Shown here one piece after another: positions 25,211-33,681 of a stretch of 64,000 bases of DNA (position 1 is its first letter; the number at the start of each line of letters is the position of its first letter). Under the pieces are notes generated by a model. It was given only the letters and a program-made list of their open reading frames with translations, did no database searches and was not told the DNA's origin. Both the position numbers and the translations under genes were made by a program. Origin of the DNA: Cytobacillus suaedae (GTDB lineage: Bacteria > Bacillota > Bacilli > Bacillales > Bacillaceae_L); assembly GCA_014960805.1 (NCBI GenBank), contig CP063163.1:731001-795000 (forward strand), read 5' to 3'.

Positions 25211-25525
25211 ATGAAGAGAATGGGAGTCGTTGGGCTCTTGGGAATTCTACTTTTGGCAGTGCTACTTTTTTTAGGTCCATACAATGTGTATCATCATTTG
25301 ACAAGAGAAGCTCGGGTAAAAGAGCTATTTGCGGAACTAGAGATACGAGAAGCGGCTTTAGGGGAGAGTTCTGACATTGTGAAAGTAACCTACTTAGGGA
25401 AGCGTAGTTACCACGTGGAAACAGAAGTGAGTTCGTACGTCATTAAAATGACGGAAAAAAAATCCTCAAATAGTATTGAGGTCTTTGAAAAAAAACAGCA
25501 GGTACGACAAACGAATGTGAAGTAG
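25211..25525 (+). CDS. Small exported protein with N-terminal membrane segment
   Basis: A protein of 104 residues. The N-terminus (MKRMGVVGLLGILLLAVLLFLGPYNVYHHL) is a signal anchor. The rest is a small alpha/beta domain (KELFAELEIREAALGESSDIVKVTYLGKRSYHVETE). ATG 25211 follows GGGAGGAATGTTC. It starts 48 bp after the DUF4083-like gene and may share its transcript. It slightly resembles PepSY-like small domains (a helix then KVTYLGKRSYHVE), but I would not assign that family. Confidence 0.68.
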   Translation: MKRMGVVGLLGILLLAVLLFLGPYNVYHHLTREARVKELFAELEIREAALGESSDIVKVTYLGKRSYHVETEVSSYVIKMTEKKSSNSIEVFEKKQQVRQTNVK

Positions 25526-25632
25526 AATCTCGTGTATTTCTATGTAAACTAACCTTAATCTAAGTTGTAATATTTTAAAATTACTTTTGTAAATAAAAGA
25601 TTGAATATTAAGACAAAAGATGGTGGGAAAAC

Positions 25633-26322
25633 ATGTATGTAAGCGCGATAAGAACTTGTAGTGTAACCTTTATGCTATTGTACTTGATGTCTGGTTGTTC
25701 AAGTCATGAGGTCTCTACTCCAGTTAGTTTGAGCGAAGTTGACTTGGAACTTGCTCAGGAACAAGTTGCACAATATCAACAATTAATCAGTGAGAAAGAG
25801 AAGGAAATCCATAAATTAAAGAAAATGTTAACCAACCAGGAGGATGTAATAGCCAAACACCATGTGAAGATTCTTCAGTTAGAAGAAACTTTGAACAAAG
25901 ACTTCTCATTAATTAATGGTTTTATGATCACTTTGAAAAGCAATATTAACATCAAGGAGTTGCCGGGAGTCCCGGTTTCAGAGGAACTTATTGAACTAAA
26001 AGGGGATGGCTTTACAGGTTCATTTCAAAAGAAAGTTTCATATGAAGATTTTGATATAGTGCTATTTTCACCGGATGGTCAGTTTTATTGGATACAGGAA
26101 ATACACGTCGATAGCAGAGCATTTCAAACTTTTAGAGGAATTAGAGTTGGAGATTCTACTGAGGTGCTAAAAGATGCATATCCTAACGCTTCATTAGCTG
26201 AGGATGGTGTCAGTACCGAATATAATGGTATTTATGAACTTAAGTCACACGAAAATCGATTGAACTTCAGCGTGAAGGATGGAAAAATAACAGGGATTTC
26301 ACTTGTTCATGATATACCTTGA
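25633..26322 (+). CDS. Lipoprotein with coiled coil and a BamE/SmpA-like end
   Basis: A lipoprotein of 229 residues, lipobox LMSGCSS. Residues about 35-95 form a coiled coil (LAQEQVAQYQQLISEKEKEI; LKKMLTNQEDVIAKHHVKIL). The C-terminal domain has FRGIRVGDSTEVLKDAYPNA, a pattern (xGxRVGDSxxxVxxxYP) found in small extracytoplasmic domains of Firmicutes, and then beta strands. ATG 25633 is preceded by TGGTGGGAAAAC. An elongated surface adaptor is a reasonable picture; the partner is unknown. Confidence 0.75.
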   Translation: MYVSAIRTCSVTFMLLYLMSGCSSHEVSTPVSLSEVDLELAQEQVAQYQQLISEKEKEIHKLKKMLTNQEDVIAKHHVKILQLEETLNKDFSLINGFMITLKSNINIKELPGVPVSEELIELKGDGFTGSFQKKVSYEDFDIVLFSPDGQFYWIQEIHVDSRAFQTFRGIRVGDSTEVLKDAYPNASLAEDGVSTEYNGIYELKSHENRLNFSVKDGKITGISLVHDIP

Positions 26323-26549
26323 GGATTTTAATCTTTAACGAAATTTTAAGCTAAGAACACATTTTGTTGACAAACATCATTTATTTTAATGGTAGGGAGA
26401 TTCAAAAACAGCTGTTTCGGTACATAAAATGTTAAATTAGCTGACAATTTTAGGAATAAAGAATAGTTTTTAGTTAAGTTAATAAGACATAAAAAACATT
26501 GGGTACGAATAGATGGTGAAAAAACTATGTTGATTGGAGGGGACATGTT

Positions 26550-26961
26550 TTGAGAAAAAGTTTACTTTTGTTTATGGGTGCAGCAATTATTTTAGTAGTT
26601 GGGTGCCAGAGTAGTAAGACAATAAATGAAGAGCCATTTATTTTTTTCCTACAGCTTTAACGAGATTACCGTTGAAAATGAAAAGGAGGTTCAAAAATGG
26701 CTAGAGGATGTACAAGAGGATGAACAATCAAAAATCTATAGCCTTGGAACAATAGATGGGTATGAATACTTCTATGCTAAAGGTTACAGTGATGCATCTG
26801 TAACATACCAGATGCAGAAGAAAGCAAAAGAGGAATATCGTGTTATTAAAGCAAACCTTAAAAAAGGAAAGACCAATGACGAGATTTTGATTGAGGTTAG
26901 ATATAATCCTTTGGTTTGCTGCGATGGGACAGTAGTTGATGATAGCTATACAGGGGAGTAA
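26550..26961 (+). pseudogene. Lipoprotein gene with frameshift in a T7 tract
   Basis: TTG 26550 follows GGAGGGGAC and encodes a lipoprotein signal (LVVGCQSSKT). The frame runs into TAA 26658-26660, just after seven T at 26641-26647. One T fewer would join it to the frame that continues to 26961 (SYSFNEITVENEKEVQKWLE ... ). The downstream part alone would start at an ATG 26626 without signal or ribosome site. Either the gene is broken or the homopolymer makes it phase-variable. The N-terminal layout matches the gene at 31737. Product family unknown. Confidence 0.75.
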
Positions 26962-27009
26962 CGGGTTTAAGGGGACGATTATTATAAAGCAGGACAGTAA
27001 GATGTCTCT

Positions 27010-27297
27010 GTGAAAACATTAAATCAACTTTTGTTCAAAACCTTACTATTGTTTTTAATCTGTTGCAATGAAACATCGGATACTTCAAATTTTATTAGAA
27101 CAATATCAAGTATAGGTGTGATTAATAATGAGATTACTGTAGAAGATTAGAATGCATTATTAATTGTAGTAATTAAACAAAGAACAAAAATGGGTAATCA
27201 ATAGTATTAAAAAAAGTACAGAGAGTAAAAGTTTAGTATAAAGAGGAATTAAGTTAAGGATACTGATCCTCAACTGATTTTAGCAGAGAATTTTTAG
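27010..27297 (+). pseudogene. Decayed copy of the DUF3221-like lipoprotein gene
   Basis: The DNA from GATGTCTCTGTGAAAACATT to about 27297 aligns nearly base for base with the intact gene at 31362-31661 (shared stretches TTGTTTTTAA, TTGCAATGAAACATCGGA, TTGTAGTAATTAAACAAAG, GGATACTGATCCTCAA versus GGATACGGATCCTCAA). It carries in-frame stops (GAAGATTAG, AATCAATAG) and several indels. It is clearly a dead paralogue created by duplication inside the element. Confidence 0.85.
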
Positions 27298-27325
27298 CCC
27301 CATTAAGTTTGCTAGGAGTGGTTGT

Positions 27326-27763
27326 ATGTTCAAAAAAGTATTTTCGTTTATGGTACTTATTATGTATCTTAGTGCTTGTCAACAAGACACAGAAGACAAT
27401 AAAAACATACAGGAAGGTGTATTATATCTTGATGGTAAAAGTTCAAATTGGGAAGTAAGAGCTAATATTAAGACAAGAGTATCAGTTACTACAAAAAATA
27501 ATTCAGTAATAGTAATACCTTTAGAATCTAAGGGAGTAATTGATTTGAAATCTAATTCATTATATGAAAATGATATAGAAGTTGAATATTTTTTAGAAAG
27601 ATTCGAGGCAGAGGGGAAAGAAATACTTATTAAAGGGGAAAAAACGCTAAAACTATTTTTTGAAAGTGAAATTCCTCCCTCTGATGATAAAAGTGATTAT
27701 GAATTTACTATTAAATGGATCCAAGACGGTGAGGAAAAAGAAGAAACAATTGTACTAAACTGA
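27326..27763 (+). CDS. Lipoprotein, unknown family
   Basis: A lipoprotein of 145 residues with lipobox YLSACQQ. The mature part is an all-beta domain with alternating charged and hydrophobic residues (GVLYLDGKSSNWEVRANIK; LFFESEIPPSDDKSDYEFTI; WIQDGEEKEETIVLN), similar in general layout to the proteins at 36026 (NIGDDVF, EVEIVWTQIENPGR) in carrying a final strand of type IKWxQDG/IVWTQ. It ends at a shared bidirectional terminator. No enzymatic motif; function unknown. Confidence 0.75.
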   Translation: MFKKVFSFMVLIMYLSACQQDTEDNKNIQEGVLYLDGKSSNWEVRANIKTRVSVTTKNNSVIVIPLESKGVIDLKSNSLYENDIEVEYFLERFEAEGKEILIKGEKTLKLFFESEIPPSDDKSDYEFTIKWIQDGEEKEETIVLN

Positions 27764-27772
27764 TTAGTAAAA

Positions 27773-27797
27773 AAGCATCACTTCTTGAGTGATGCTT
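27773..27797. terminator. Bidirectional terminator between convergent genes
   Basis: AAGCATCACT and AGTGATGCTT form a perfect 10-bp stem around TCTTG between the lipoprotein gene and the minus-strand gene at 27808. Confidence 0.88.
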
Positions 27798-27807
27798 CTA
27801 GGTAAAA

Positions 27808-28524
27808 TTATTTTTCCTTTTGCTTTTCCCAAAAGTCTGGTTGAATGTATGAAATAAGCGAGTAATCAATTTCGTTTCCATCTTTGGTTGCTAATTGTAT
27901 AAGTATGTTTTCCTTTTTATTAAACGGTTTAAGATCCTTTGTAGTGATTGTAATAACCTGTACACCGCTTCTCTGGGGGGTTCCAACAACAACAACTTGA
28001 TTTCCTTTGGTGTAAACATTAAACACTCGAGTTTGGAAAGTAACAATATACAGATCAAGTGCTTTTTCATTTTGAAACATTGGAATGGTTATACCCATAT
28101 TATGTTCAAAGTCATACCAACCAGAGAGTCCTATGTCATAGTTAGCGAATAATCGATGGAGTGCAAAATGTATCCGATTCGGTACATAGCTCCATCTGCC
28201 AATGGTGCTATGCCATAGTTCATTATAGGCTGGTCTTTCGTATTCTGGCTTATCCACAATTACATCAAAAGGAATATTTGTACCTTTATGAATTACTTCT
28301 GAAATTGGAAATATTTTTGATGGGAATGACAATTCTCCCCACGGTGGGTCTTGAATGTTTACGGGTTCGGGAGGTTCCAATCTCTTAATTCTTTGTTTTA
28401 ATTCCTCATTTTCCATTTCTAATTTTTGGGAGTTTGGGTCAGCAGTTGCTTCCACTTTTGTAATTGGAGTTATAACACAAACTGTCAAAAAAAGGATAAT
28501 TAAACAACGTCGTTTTATGTACAT
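27808..28524 (-). CDS. Secreted protein with N-terminal coiled coil, unknown
   Basis: A secreted protein of 238 residues: signal peptide to about residue 27 (IILFLTVCVITPITKVEA), a short coiled coil (QKLEMENEELKQRIKRLEPPEP), and a globular alpha/beta domain with VVVVGTPQRSGVQVITITT. It overlaps the upstream gene (28515-29315) by 10 bp, so the pair is one operon. I do not recognise the fold. The final strand motif suggests a substrate- or surface-binding domain, but that is not demonstrable here. Confidence 0.7.
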   Translation of the reverse strand: MYIKRRCLIILFLTVCVITPITKVEATADPNSQKLEMENEELKQRIKRLEPPEPVNIQDPPWGELSFPSKIFPISEVIHKGTNIPFDVIVDKPEYERPAYNELWHSTIGRWSYVPNRIHFALHRLFANYDIGLSGWYDFEHNMGITIPMFQNEKALDLYIVTFQTRVFNVYTKGNQVVVVGTPQRSGVQVITITTKDLKPFNKKENILIQLATKDGNEIDYSLISYIQPDFWEKQKEK

Positions 28525-29315
28525 GGAAGCACCTCAAAAGTATTATTTGTTTTTGAGATAAAAAGATGCAAGTTCCTTCGTTTAACAAACTTATAAAATA
28601 TTTTATTTTCATTATAAGAGTACGATTGTGAATCTAACCCCGGAACAAACTCTACTTTGTCAGCTACATATGTTCCGTCAATGTATTTGTAGGTGATTTC
28701 GGCATTACCAACGGAACCAGCGATTGTAACCCATGCAGCAACTTTTGCTTTTAATGCTCCCTGGATAGTTTCCCAATGAATCACACTCCCAAAAGTTGCT
28801 TTGTCTTTAAAAAGGTGTTTTTGCGATTCTTTATCCCAACTTGATAAGTCGATAAAAGTAGTAACTTTACCCACCTTAAACGAGGCTTCATTGTTAGCTA
28901 TTTTCGTTTGGATATTCTTTATTGCAATCTTAACAGGATCTTCCACTGGCATTTCCACAAATTTTTCTCCTGTTTTGTGGAATACATGAACTAAATTTTC
29001 ACTGACTCCTGATCCATGTCCTTGATTAAGTGATAGAATTAGCTCTTTTTTAGCATCGTTATTAATATCTTCATAAAAAACATTGCTGAACCAATAGTCT
29101 TTATCGACCTTCCATTTCGGAAATTTATAAACTTGATAAGGGACTTCTCTATGATGAAGTTCAATATTTTCATAAAAACCATCAGGAACTTTAACCCCCA
29201 TAACAGCAACTTTAGCTTCATCATTCATTAGAATTATTTCCATTTTCGTAGCACCCTTAATGTTACTTGGCATGAGTAAGCAAGAGATTAGTGAGAATAT
29301 AAGTAATCTTTTCAT
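28515..29315 (-). CDS. Secreted protein, VCBS/FG-GAP-like fold, unknown
   Basis: A secreted protein of 266 residues with a signal peptide to about residue 21 (LLIFSLISCLLMPSNIKGA). It contains VFYEDINNDAKKELILSLNQGHGSGVSENLVHVF, the D-xN-xD-xxxELI pattern of calcium-type FG-GAP/VCBS repeats often seen in Bacillus exported proteins, then KVEFVPGLDSQ. It is first in a two-gene minus-strand operon. ATG follows AACGAGGTGAACT. Function unknown; a surface or stress-related role would be a guess. Confidence 0.72.
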   Translation of the reverse strand: MKRLLIFSLISCLLMPSNIKGATKMEIILMNDEAKVAVMGVKVPDGFYENIELHHREVPYQVYKFPKWKVDKDYWFSNVFYEDINNDAKKELILSLNQGHGSGVSENLVHVFHKTGEKFVEMPVEDPVKIAIKNIQTKIANNEASFKVGKVTTFIDLSSWDKESQKHLFKDKATFGSVIHWETIQGALKAKVAAWVTIAGSVGNAEITYKYIDGTYVADKVEFVPGLDSQSYSYNENKIFYKFVKRRNLHLFISKTNNTFEVLPCT

Positions 29316-29453
29316 AGTTCACCTCGTTTTTACTATGCCCATTAAAAATATAGAAATAGAATCTAATTATCATGGATAAGTAAGTCAATTTGGAATGTAG
29401 TTTAAACCAAAGGGGGAAAATATACACAACTACTTCCAAAGGCGGCGATTACC

Positions 29454-30230
29454 ATAAAAATATTTGTATGGTCAGTCATAATACATATAGTGTTTTCAGG
29501 AATATTCTCATCAACTCACTTAGCAGTTGCAAGTTATCAATCAAAAATAAAGGCTCACGATGTCTTATCCATTCAAGTGAATCGTTCAAATGGAGATACT
29601 CGTAAATTTAAGTATAGCGATGGATATGAAGAAGTGATCATAGATAAGGTGGTAAAATGGATAAACACAGCAGCTGCGGCTGAAGAAACATCGGAGTTAG
29701 AACTCAATAACGCCCCCATCTCAAAAGTGATAATAAGAATGAAAAACGGGGAAGTTGCAACGATTGAAGCAGCCAATAATTGTAATTTAGAAAAGCAAGC
29801 GAAGAATTGCACAATAGCAGATGGTGAGGTCTTGTATACCAAAAGTAAAATGAAAGTACGATTAAAATCATCAGAACTTTTTGATTGGATTTTAGTTGGT
29901 TGGAAGTTTGAAAGTGTTGGTGCTCCAAAAGAGGAGTTGCTTGATGAAACCTTATATTCAAGGTATTTTACCTATCTCGACAAAGCATATTCAGACTTTA
30001 TTATGTGCCCCAAAATAGATAAAATTGAAAGAATAAATGGTGATACAAGAAGACATATCATCCATGCAAGTGGGTTAAATTATAGTGCACATCACGGTAA
30101 CGAACCCTATAACAGAATTCATATTAAGTTGACCGATACCCCAGAAAATGGTGTTAAAATAAATAAGATTACAATGGAAAAAGGTATTTCTGGAAAAGAA
30201 AGTCGTATTCAATGTAGACGAGAAAATTAA
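29454..30230 (+). CDS. Secreted protein whose signal peptide starts at ATA
   Basis: A protein of 246-258 residues. The only full signal peptide in frame begins at ATA 29454 (IKIFVWSVIIHIVFSGIFSS), behind AAAGGCGGCG; the first canonical start, GTG 29490, would leave a truncated hydrophobic segment. ATG to ATA loss or an AUA start are the alternatives. The mature part has an early SIQVNRSNGDTRKFKYSDG beta motif, two cysteines (CNLEKQAKNC) likely forming a disulfide, and a repeat of VRLKSSELFDWI type. Function unknown. Confidence 0.65.
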   Translation: MKIFVWSVIIHIVFSGIFSSTHLAVASYQSKIKAHDVLSIQVNRSNGDTRKFKYSDGYEEVIIDKVVKWINTAAAAEETSELELNNAPISKVIIRMKNGEVATIEAANNCNLEKQAKNCTIADGEVLYTKSKMKVRLKSSELFDWILVGWKFESVGAPKEELLDETLYSRYFTYLDKAYSDFIMCPKIDKIERINGDTRRHIIHASGLNYSAHHGNEPYNRIHIKLTDTPENGVKINKITMEKGISGKESRIQCRREN

Positions 30231-30358
30231 ATGAGTGTTGAGCTAACAGACGATAGTGCGGCAACGAGTTGGATGGCTGAAGCCAATTATATTTAAGACC
30301 TATAGATTTACAAAACATAATATTCCGGTTTGAGCACATTCTAATAATGGTGATGAAA

Positions 30359-31138
30359 ATGAAAAAGATAGTAATTTTATTTACTGCAATCTTTCTATTA
30401 TATCCATCCACTCAACCTACAATAGCAAGACAGCCTTTTGAAGATGTGGTAAGTAACTTTCTTGATACACTTGTTACAAAAGGAGAAAGAGAAGTTAGTT
30501 CATTTTTGGAATCAGGCGTTGTTATTCCAGAGATTCGCGAGAACACTCCAATAGATAGGTTTTCTGTTGCCTATCCTAAAGTCCCCATTTCAACGAATGA
30601 AAACAAAAGAGTGGCAATAGGTTATTTTAACTATGGCGAAACTCAACCTGAACAAATTGCTTTCATCTGGGAAGTTACTTTGAAGAAAGATAAGATTTCA
30701 AATATTCGAGTTGTTTTTGATGGTTCTAATCCAATGATGAATGAGTCAAAAGTTGTAGAAGAATATGAAGCTAATCATCATAAAAAAGTAGTAGTACCAT
30801 CTCACTTTCCTTTTTCTGTTACACATGTTGATGGATATGTCGATAGGGATATATTAATGTTAAGATATAGGAATGAAAAGTTACAAGCAACTTTACAAAT
30901 TAAAATAGTACCAAAAGATAATGTTAGCTTGGAACGGATTAAAAGTAAACATGATAAATACTACACGTTAAGGGATGGTACAAAAGCTCTTTATCAACCT
31001 AATTATCCACCTGCTCATCAAATTGTTTTTGAAAAAAATGATTTACGCTATTATGTTGGTATAAATAAAAGTGCGGAAATGAATATTGCAGTGAATGATT
31101 TAATTAAAATTGCTGATTCGATGTTAAATGCCAAGTGA
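30359..31138 (+). CDS. Secreted protein with DUF4367-like C-terminal region
   Basis: A secreted protein of 259 residues. Signal peptide to about residue 24 (IVILFTAIFLLYPSTQPTIA). The middle holds IGYFNYGETQPEQIAFIWEVTLKK; the C-terminal domain ends MNIAVNDLIKIADSMLNAK, which resembles the DUF4367 end (ELIKIAxSL) found in Bacillus extracytoplasmic and anti-sigma proteins, and the end of the gene at 33130. Start ATG 30359 follows GGTGATG; ATGs at 30347 and 30353 are possible. Function unknown. Confidence 0.7.
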   Translation: MKKIVILFTAIFLLYPSTQPTIARQPFEDVVSNFLDTLVTKGEREVSSFLESGVVIPEIRENTPIDRFSVAYPKVPISTNENKRVAIGYFNYGETQPEQIAFIWEVTLKKDKISNIRVVFDGSNPMMNESKVVEEYEANHHKKVVVPSHFPFSVTHVDGYVDRDILMLRYRNEKLQATLQIKIVPKDNVSLERIKSKHDKYYTLRDGTKALYQPNYPPAHQIVFEKNDLRYYVGINKSAEMNIAVNDLIKIADSMLNAK

Positions 31139-31173
31139 TTTGTAAAAGTAATGTGGAGAATATTGTGATCAGG

Positions 31174-31202
31174 TGCCATACTTCAAAAGAAGGAAGTATG
31201 GC
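31174..31202 (+). terminator. Hairpin after secreted protein gene, duplicated at 44.47 kb
   Basis: GCCATACTTC and GAAGTATGGC form a 10-bp stem. The same hairpin with its 3' flank (GTTTTGAAGTA versus GTGTTGAAGTA) occurs at 44473-44498, marking duplicated intergenic DNA. Confidence 0.75.
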
Positions 31203-31361
31203 TATTTGTTTTGAAGTAGAGCAAGTTTGTTTAATAACTTTAGAGGATATTTCTATAACTACATTGAAAGAGTATGTATAAGTCCAAAGTGTTTTGAAGG
31301 TTCTAGATAGAGTTTACGAATTACTCTTGGAGTAAATATAAACAGAGTAGGAGGTGTCTCT

Positions 31362-31661
31362 GTGAAAATATTAAATCACCTTTTGTTGATAACAATGCTA
31401 TTGTTTTTAACAAGTTGCAATGAAACATCGGAAACCCCGAATTTAATTGGAACAATTTCAAGCATAGATGAGATTAATAATGAAATAGTTGTAGAAGGTG
31501 ATGAGGGAAAAATAATTGTAGTAATTAAACAAAGTACAAAAATAGCTAAGTCATTAGAATTAACAGAAGGACAGAGAATACAAGTTTGGTATAAAGAGGG
31601 TTACTTAGTCGAGGATACGGATCCTCAAAGAGCTGTAGCTGGAAATATAAAGCCATATTGA
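31362..31661 (+). CDS. DUF3221-like lipoprotein
   Basis: A lipoprotein of 99 residues with lipobox FLTSCNE. The mature OB-like beta domain (GTISSIDEINNEIVVEGDEGKI; RIQVWYKEGYLVEDTDPQRAVAGNIKPY) matches the pattern of DUF3221 proteins of Bacillus (small YobA-type beta-barrels with VWxxGxVxESxPxQAxA). GTG 31362 follows GGAGGTGTCTCT. A dead copy lies at 27010-27297. The family has no assigned function; a membrane-surface role is inferred. Confidence 0.78.
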   Translation: MKILNHLLLITMLLFLTSCNETSETPNLIGTISSIDEINNEIVVEGDEGKIIVVIKQSTKIAKSLELTEGQRIQVWYKEGYLVEDTDPQRAVAGNIKPY

Positions 31662-31736
31662 GCTATATAAAGAAATTGACCAATTGGATATATGGTATTT
31701 TTATAACTAACCAACGTGTAAAAGGAGTGAATCGAT

Positions 31737-32108
31737 TTTAGAAGATTATTATTTGTATTTCTTGCATTAGTTATTTTAGTTGGATGTTCTGCATTTACCC
31801 CAAAAGATAATTTCTCATATAAAGAACTATTGGCTGACCAAGAAGGAGAATACAGTGTTATTATCCTTTCACCGGATTCTAGTACATCACTCCTTGTTCC
31901 TGATTTCATGGTGGGATTTGAGCATCACTTAACAAGTAGTATACATCAATCAACAATTAGGAGTTTTAACGATAATTACCCTAAGATAGAAGTCGATCAA
32001 GCTCCATATTATATTTTTCTAGACTCAAAAGGGATTTCTTATGAAACAAATAAGGAGAGTGAAGCTAAAGATTTTTACGAAGAAAATATAAAAACTGAAA
32101 CAGAATGA
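31737..32108 (+). pseudogene. Lipoprotein gene lacking a canonical start codon
   Basis: The frame encodes a lipoprotein signal (RRLLFVFLALVILVGCSAF) preceded by AAAGGAG at 31721-31727, but at the correct distance the codons are ATC, GAT and TTT. In the sibling gene at 26550 the same place is TTG (TTTTGAGAAAAAG there, TTTTAGAAGATTA here), so a TTG to TTT mutation is likely. A TTG at 31830 inside the gene would give a leaderless 92-residue product. The mature part contains EYSVIILSPDSSTSLL and a Glu-rich end. Function unknown. Confidence 0.65.
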
Positions 32109-32220
32109 TTCATCATTAAAGGAACTTTGAATTCCTTTGGAAATTCTCTTATCTAAAATATATTAGTTAACATGATGAAGACCATATTTATGTTTTGGCA
32201 GCATTCTCGAATAGGTATAT

Positions 32221-32424
32221 CTAGTCCCCAATTAATATGTACTCCACTTTAACATCGTAAAAGTCCGCAAGTTTTAGTATGATTTCCTTCTGAGGAAAGC
32301 GTTCATTATTCTCATATCTACTTAGAGTATTTACACTAATGTCTATAGCTTGAGCAACTTGTGCTAGAGTGAAATTATGTTTGAACCTTAGCAATCTAAG
32401 GTTATACCCTATAGTATTTAACAT
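32221..32424 (-). CDS. Minimal XRE-family repressor
   Basis: A regulator of 67 residues that is little more than an HTH_3 domain (IGYNLRLLRFKHNFTLAQVAQAIDISVNTLSRYENNERFP ...LADFYDVKVEYILIGD). Such one-domain proteins resemble phage Cro or SinR-type regulators. It is transcribed away from the YolD gene; the 230 bp between them hold a LexA box for YolD and probably a promoter for this gene. Target unknown. Confidence 0.85.
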   Translation of the reverse strand: MLNTIGYNLRLLRFKHNFTLAQVAQAIDISVNTLSRYENNERFPQKEIILKLADFYDVKVEYILIGD

Positions 32425-32613
32425 GACTATCAACCTTTCAGACTTTGTGAATTATTTTATAGATAATGCCCTTATACGTTTGAAGCATTTGATTCAATTA
32501 GATATATCTACATTATAACAATCTTTCTAACTAATAAAGTTAGACTATATGATAAGTATTTTAACTATCTGAAACACTGTTGGTTACAACGGTATTCTTT
32601 TTTCACTTCATAA

Positions 32614-32627
32614 AGAACGTTTGTTCG
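32614..32627. promoter_or_regulatory. LexA/DinR (SOS) box
   Basis: AGAACGTTTGTTCG matches the Bacillus SOS box CGAACRNRYGTTYC (GAAC, four bases, GTTC, perfect half-sites). It is 27 bp ahead of the YolD start, a normal operator position. Confidence 0.82.
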
Positions 32628-32653
32628 CATATACTTATTATGAGGTGAATTAT

Positions 32654-32992
32654 ATGAGAATTCGCGACCGCGGGAAAAAGAAATGGCAATTTGCATTTGG
32701 AATGCCTGAGTTGATTAAGGCACAGCAGGATGTATGGAGGGACCAAGAGCGAACAGTAAAGCCAATCATCGACCAATACGAAAAAGAGGAGTTTGATCTA
32801 CGTATCTGTTATGCAATGGAATATAATCTATCGGTAAAAATAAGAATATGGTCCAACGGCTTTATATCAAATATTACTGGTCGTATTCATTACGTAGATC
32901 AGGTAACACACCAACTTCGGGTTGAACTTGACGAAGGAGAGCTTCAGCGAATTGATTTTGAAGATGTTGTAAATGTGTCAGTTTTTGATTAA
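32654..32992 (+). CDS. YolD-like protein, SOS-regulated
   Basis: A protein of 112 residues of the YolD family: basic N-terminus (MRIRDRGKKKWQFAFGMPE), then a small beta domain (SVKIRIWSNGFISNITGRI; YVDQVTHQLRVELDEGELQRIDFEDVVNV). In Bacillus phages and plasmids yolD precedes a Y-family polymerase (UvrX/YqjW) and is thought to act as its partner. Here no polymerase gene follows, so it is an orphan. ATG 32654 follows TGAGGTGAAT. A LexA box upstream predicts DNA-damage induction. Confidence 0.8.
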   Translation: MRIRDRGKKKWQFAFGMPELIKAQQDVWRDQERTVKPIIDQYEKEEFDLRICYAMEYNLSVKIRIWSNGFISNITGRIHYVDQVTHQLRVELDEGELQRIDFEDVVNVSVFD

Positions 32993-33020
32993 GTCGAGCA
33001 AATGGAAGTCATACTAGTGC

Positions 33021-33050
33021 GTTAATCCTCAAGGGGGATTAACGTTATTT
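33021..33050 (+). terminator. Terminator of YolD gene
   Basis: GTTAATCC and GGATTAAC form a perfect 8-bp stem around TCAAGGG, followed by GTTATTTT. Confidence 0.78.
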
Positions 33051-33129
33051 TGGTTTCTTACGAAATTACCATAAGGATATTCCTACTACATTTGGGGAAA
33101 ATACACCTTAAAAATAGAGGTGATGAAAA

Positions 33130-33660
33130 ATGATTAAATACATAACTCTTTTTTTGCTATTAGTCAGTGTTCTACCCAACAGACCGGTACATGCCAACGA
33201 AATGGATATGCCTCGACCTTATGAAGAATTCTATACTGAAATGGGTTATAAAACAGTCGAAGAAGCTGTAAAAGAATTCGAACGACATTTTAATGAGGAT
33301 TTGAAATTGCCGCTTAGAGTACCACAAATAACGTTTACACATCACTTCGGACGATTTAATGACTTGGCTGGAGATAATAACGACTCTTTTGAAATGGAAT
33401 ATATTAACGAAAAGATACCTGAAAATCATTACAAAATAAACGTTCTACCTATTAAATACAAAATCCCAATTAGAGACAAATATGTAGTAAGTACCTTTAC
33501 CTTAAAGAATGGAAACGATGCAACATTTATGACCATCTCCGACCATAATGTATTAGTTTTTGAGAGCGGGAATTGGCAATACATGTTTAGTGTTGATAAG
33601 AATGTCTCAGACAAAGTGACTCCTGAAACCTTAGTTACTATAGCAAACTCAATCCAATAA
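33130..33660 (+). CDS. Secreted protein, DUF4367-like end
   Basis: A secreted protein of 176 residues. Signal peptide to about residue 22 (ITLFLLLVSVLPNRPVHA). The body contains EEAVKEFERHFNEDLKLPLRVPQITFTHHFGRFND and ends DKVTPETLVTIANSIQ, like the end of the gene at 30359. ATG follows AGAGGTGATGAAA. It begins a row of four secreted-protein genes with short gaps (33130-35907), probably an operon. Function unknown. Confidence 0.7.
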   Translation: MIKYITLFLLLVSVLPNRPVHANEMDMPRPYEEFYTEMGYKTVEEAVKEFERHFNEDLKLPLRVPQITFTHHFGRFNDLAGDNNDSFEMEYINEKIPENHYKINVLPIKYKIPIRDKYVVSTFTLKNGNDATFMTISDHNVLVFESGNWQYMFSVDKNVSDKVTPETLVTIANSIQ

Positions 33661-33681
33661 TGTATTAAGGGGGTAAACAAT

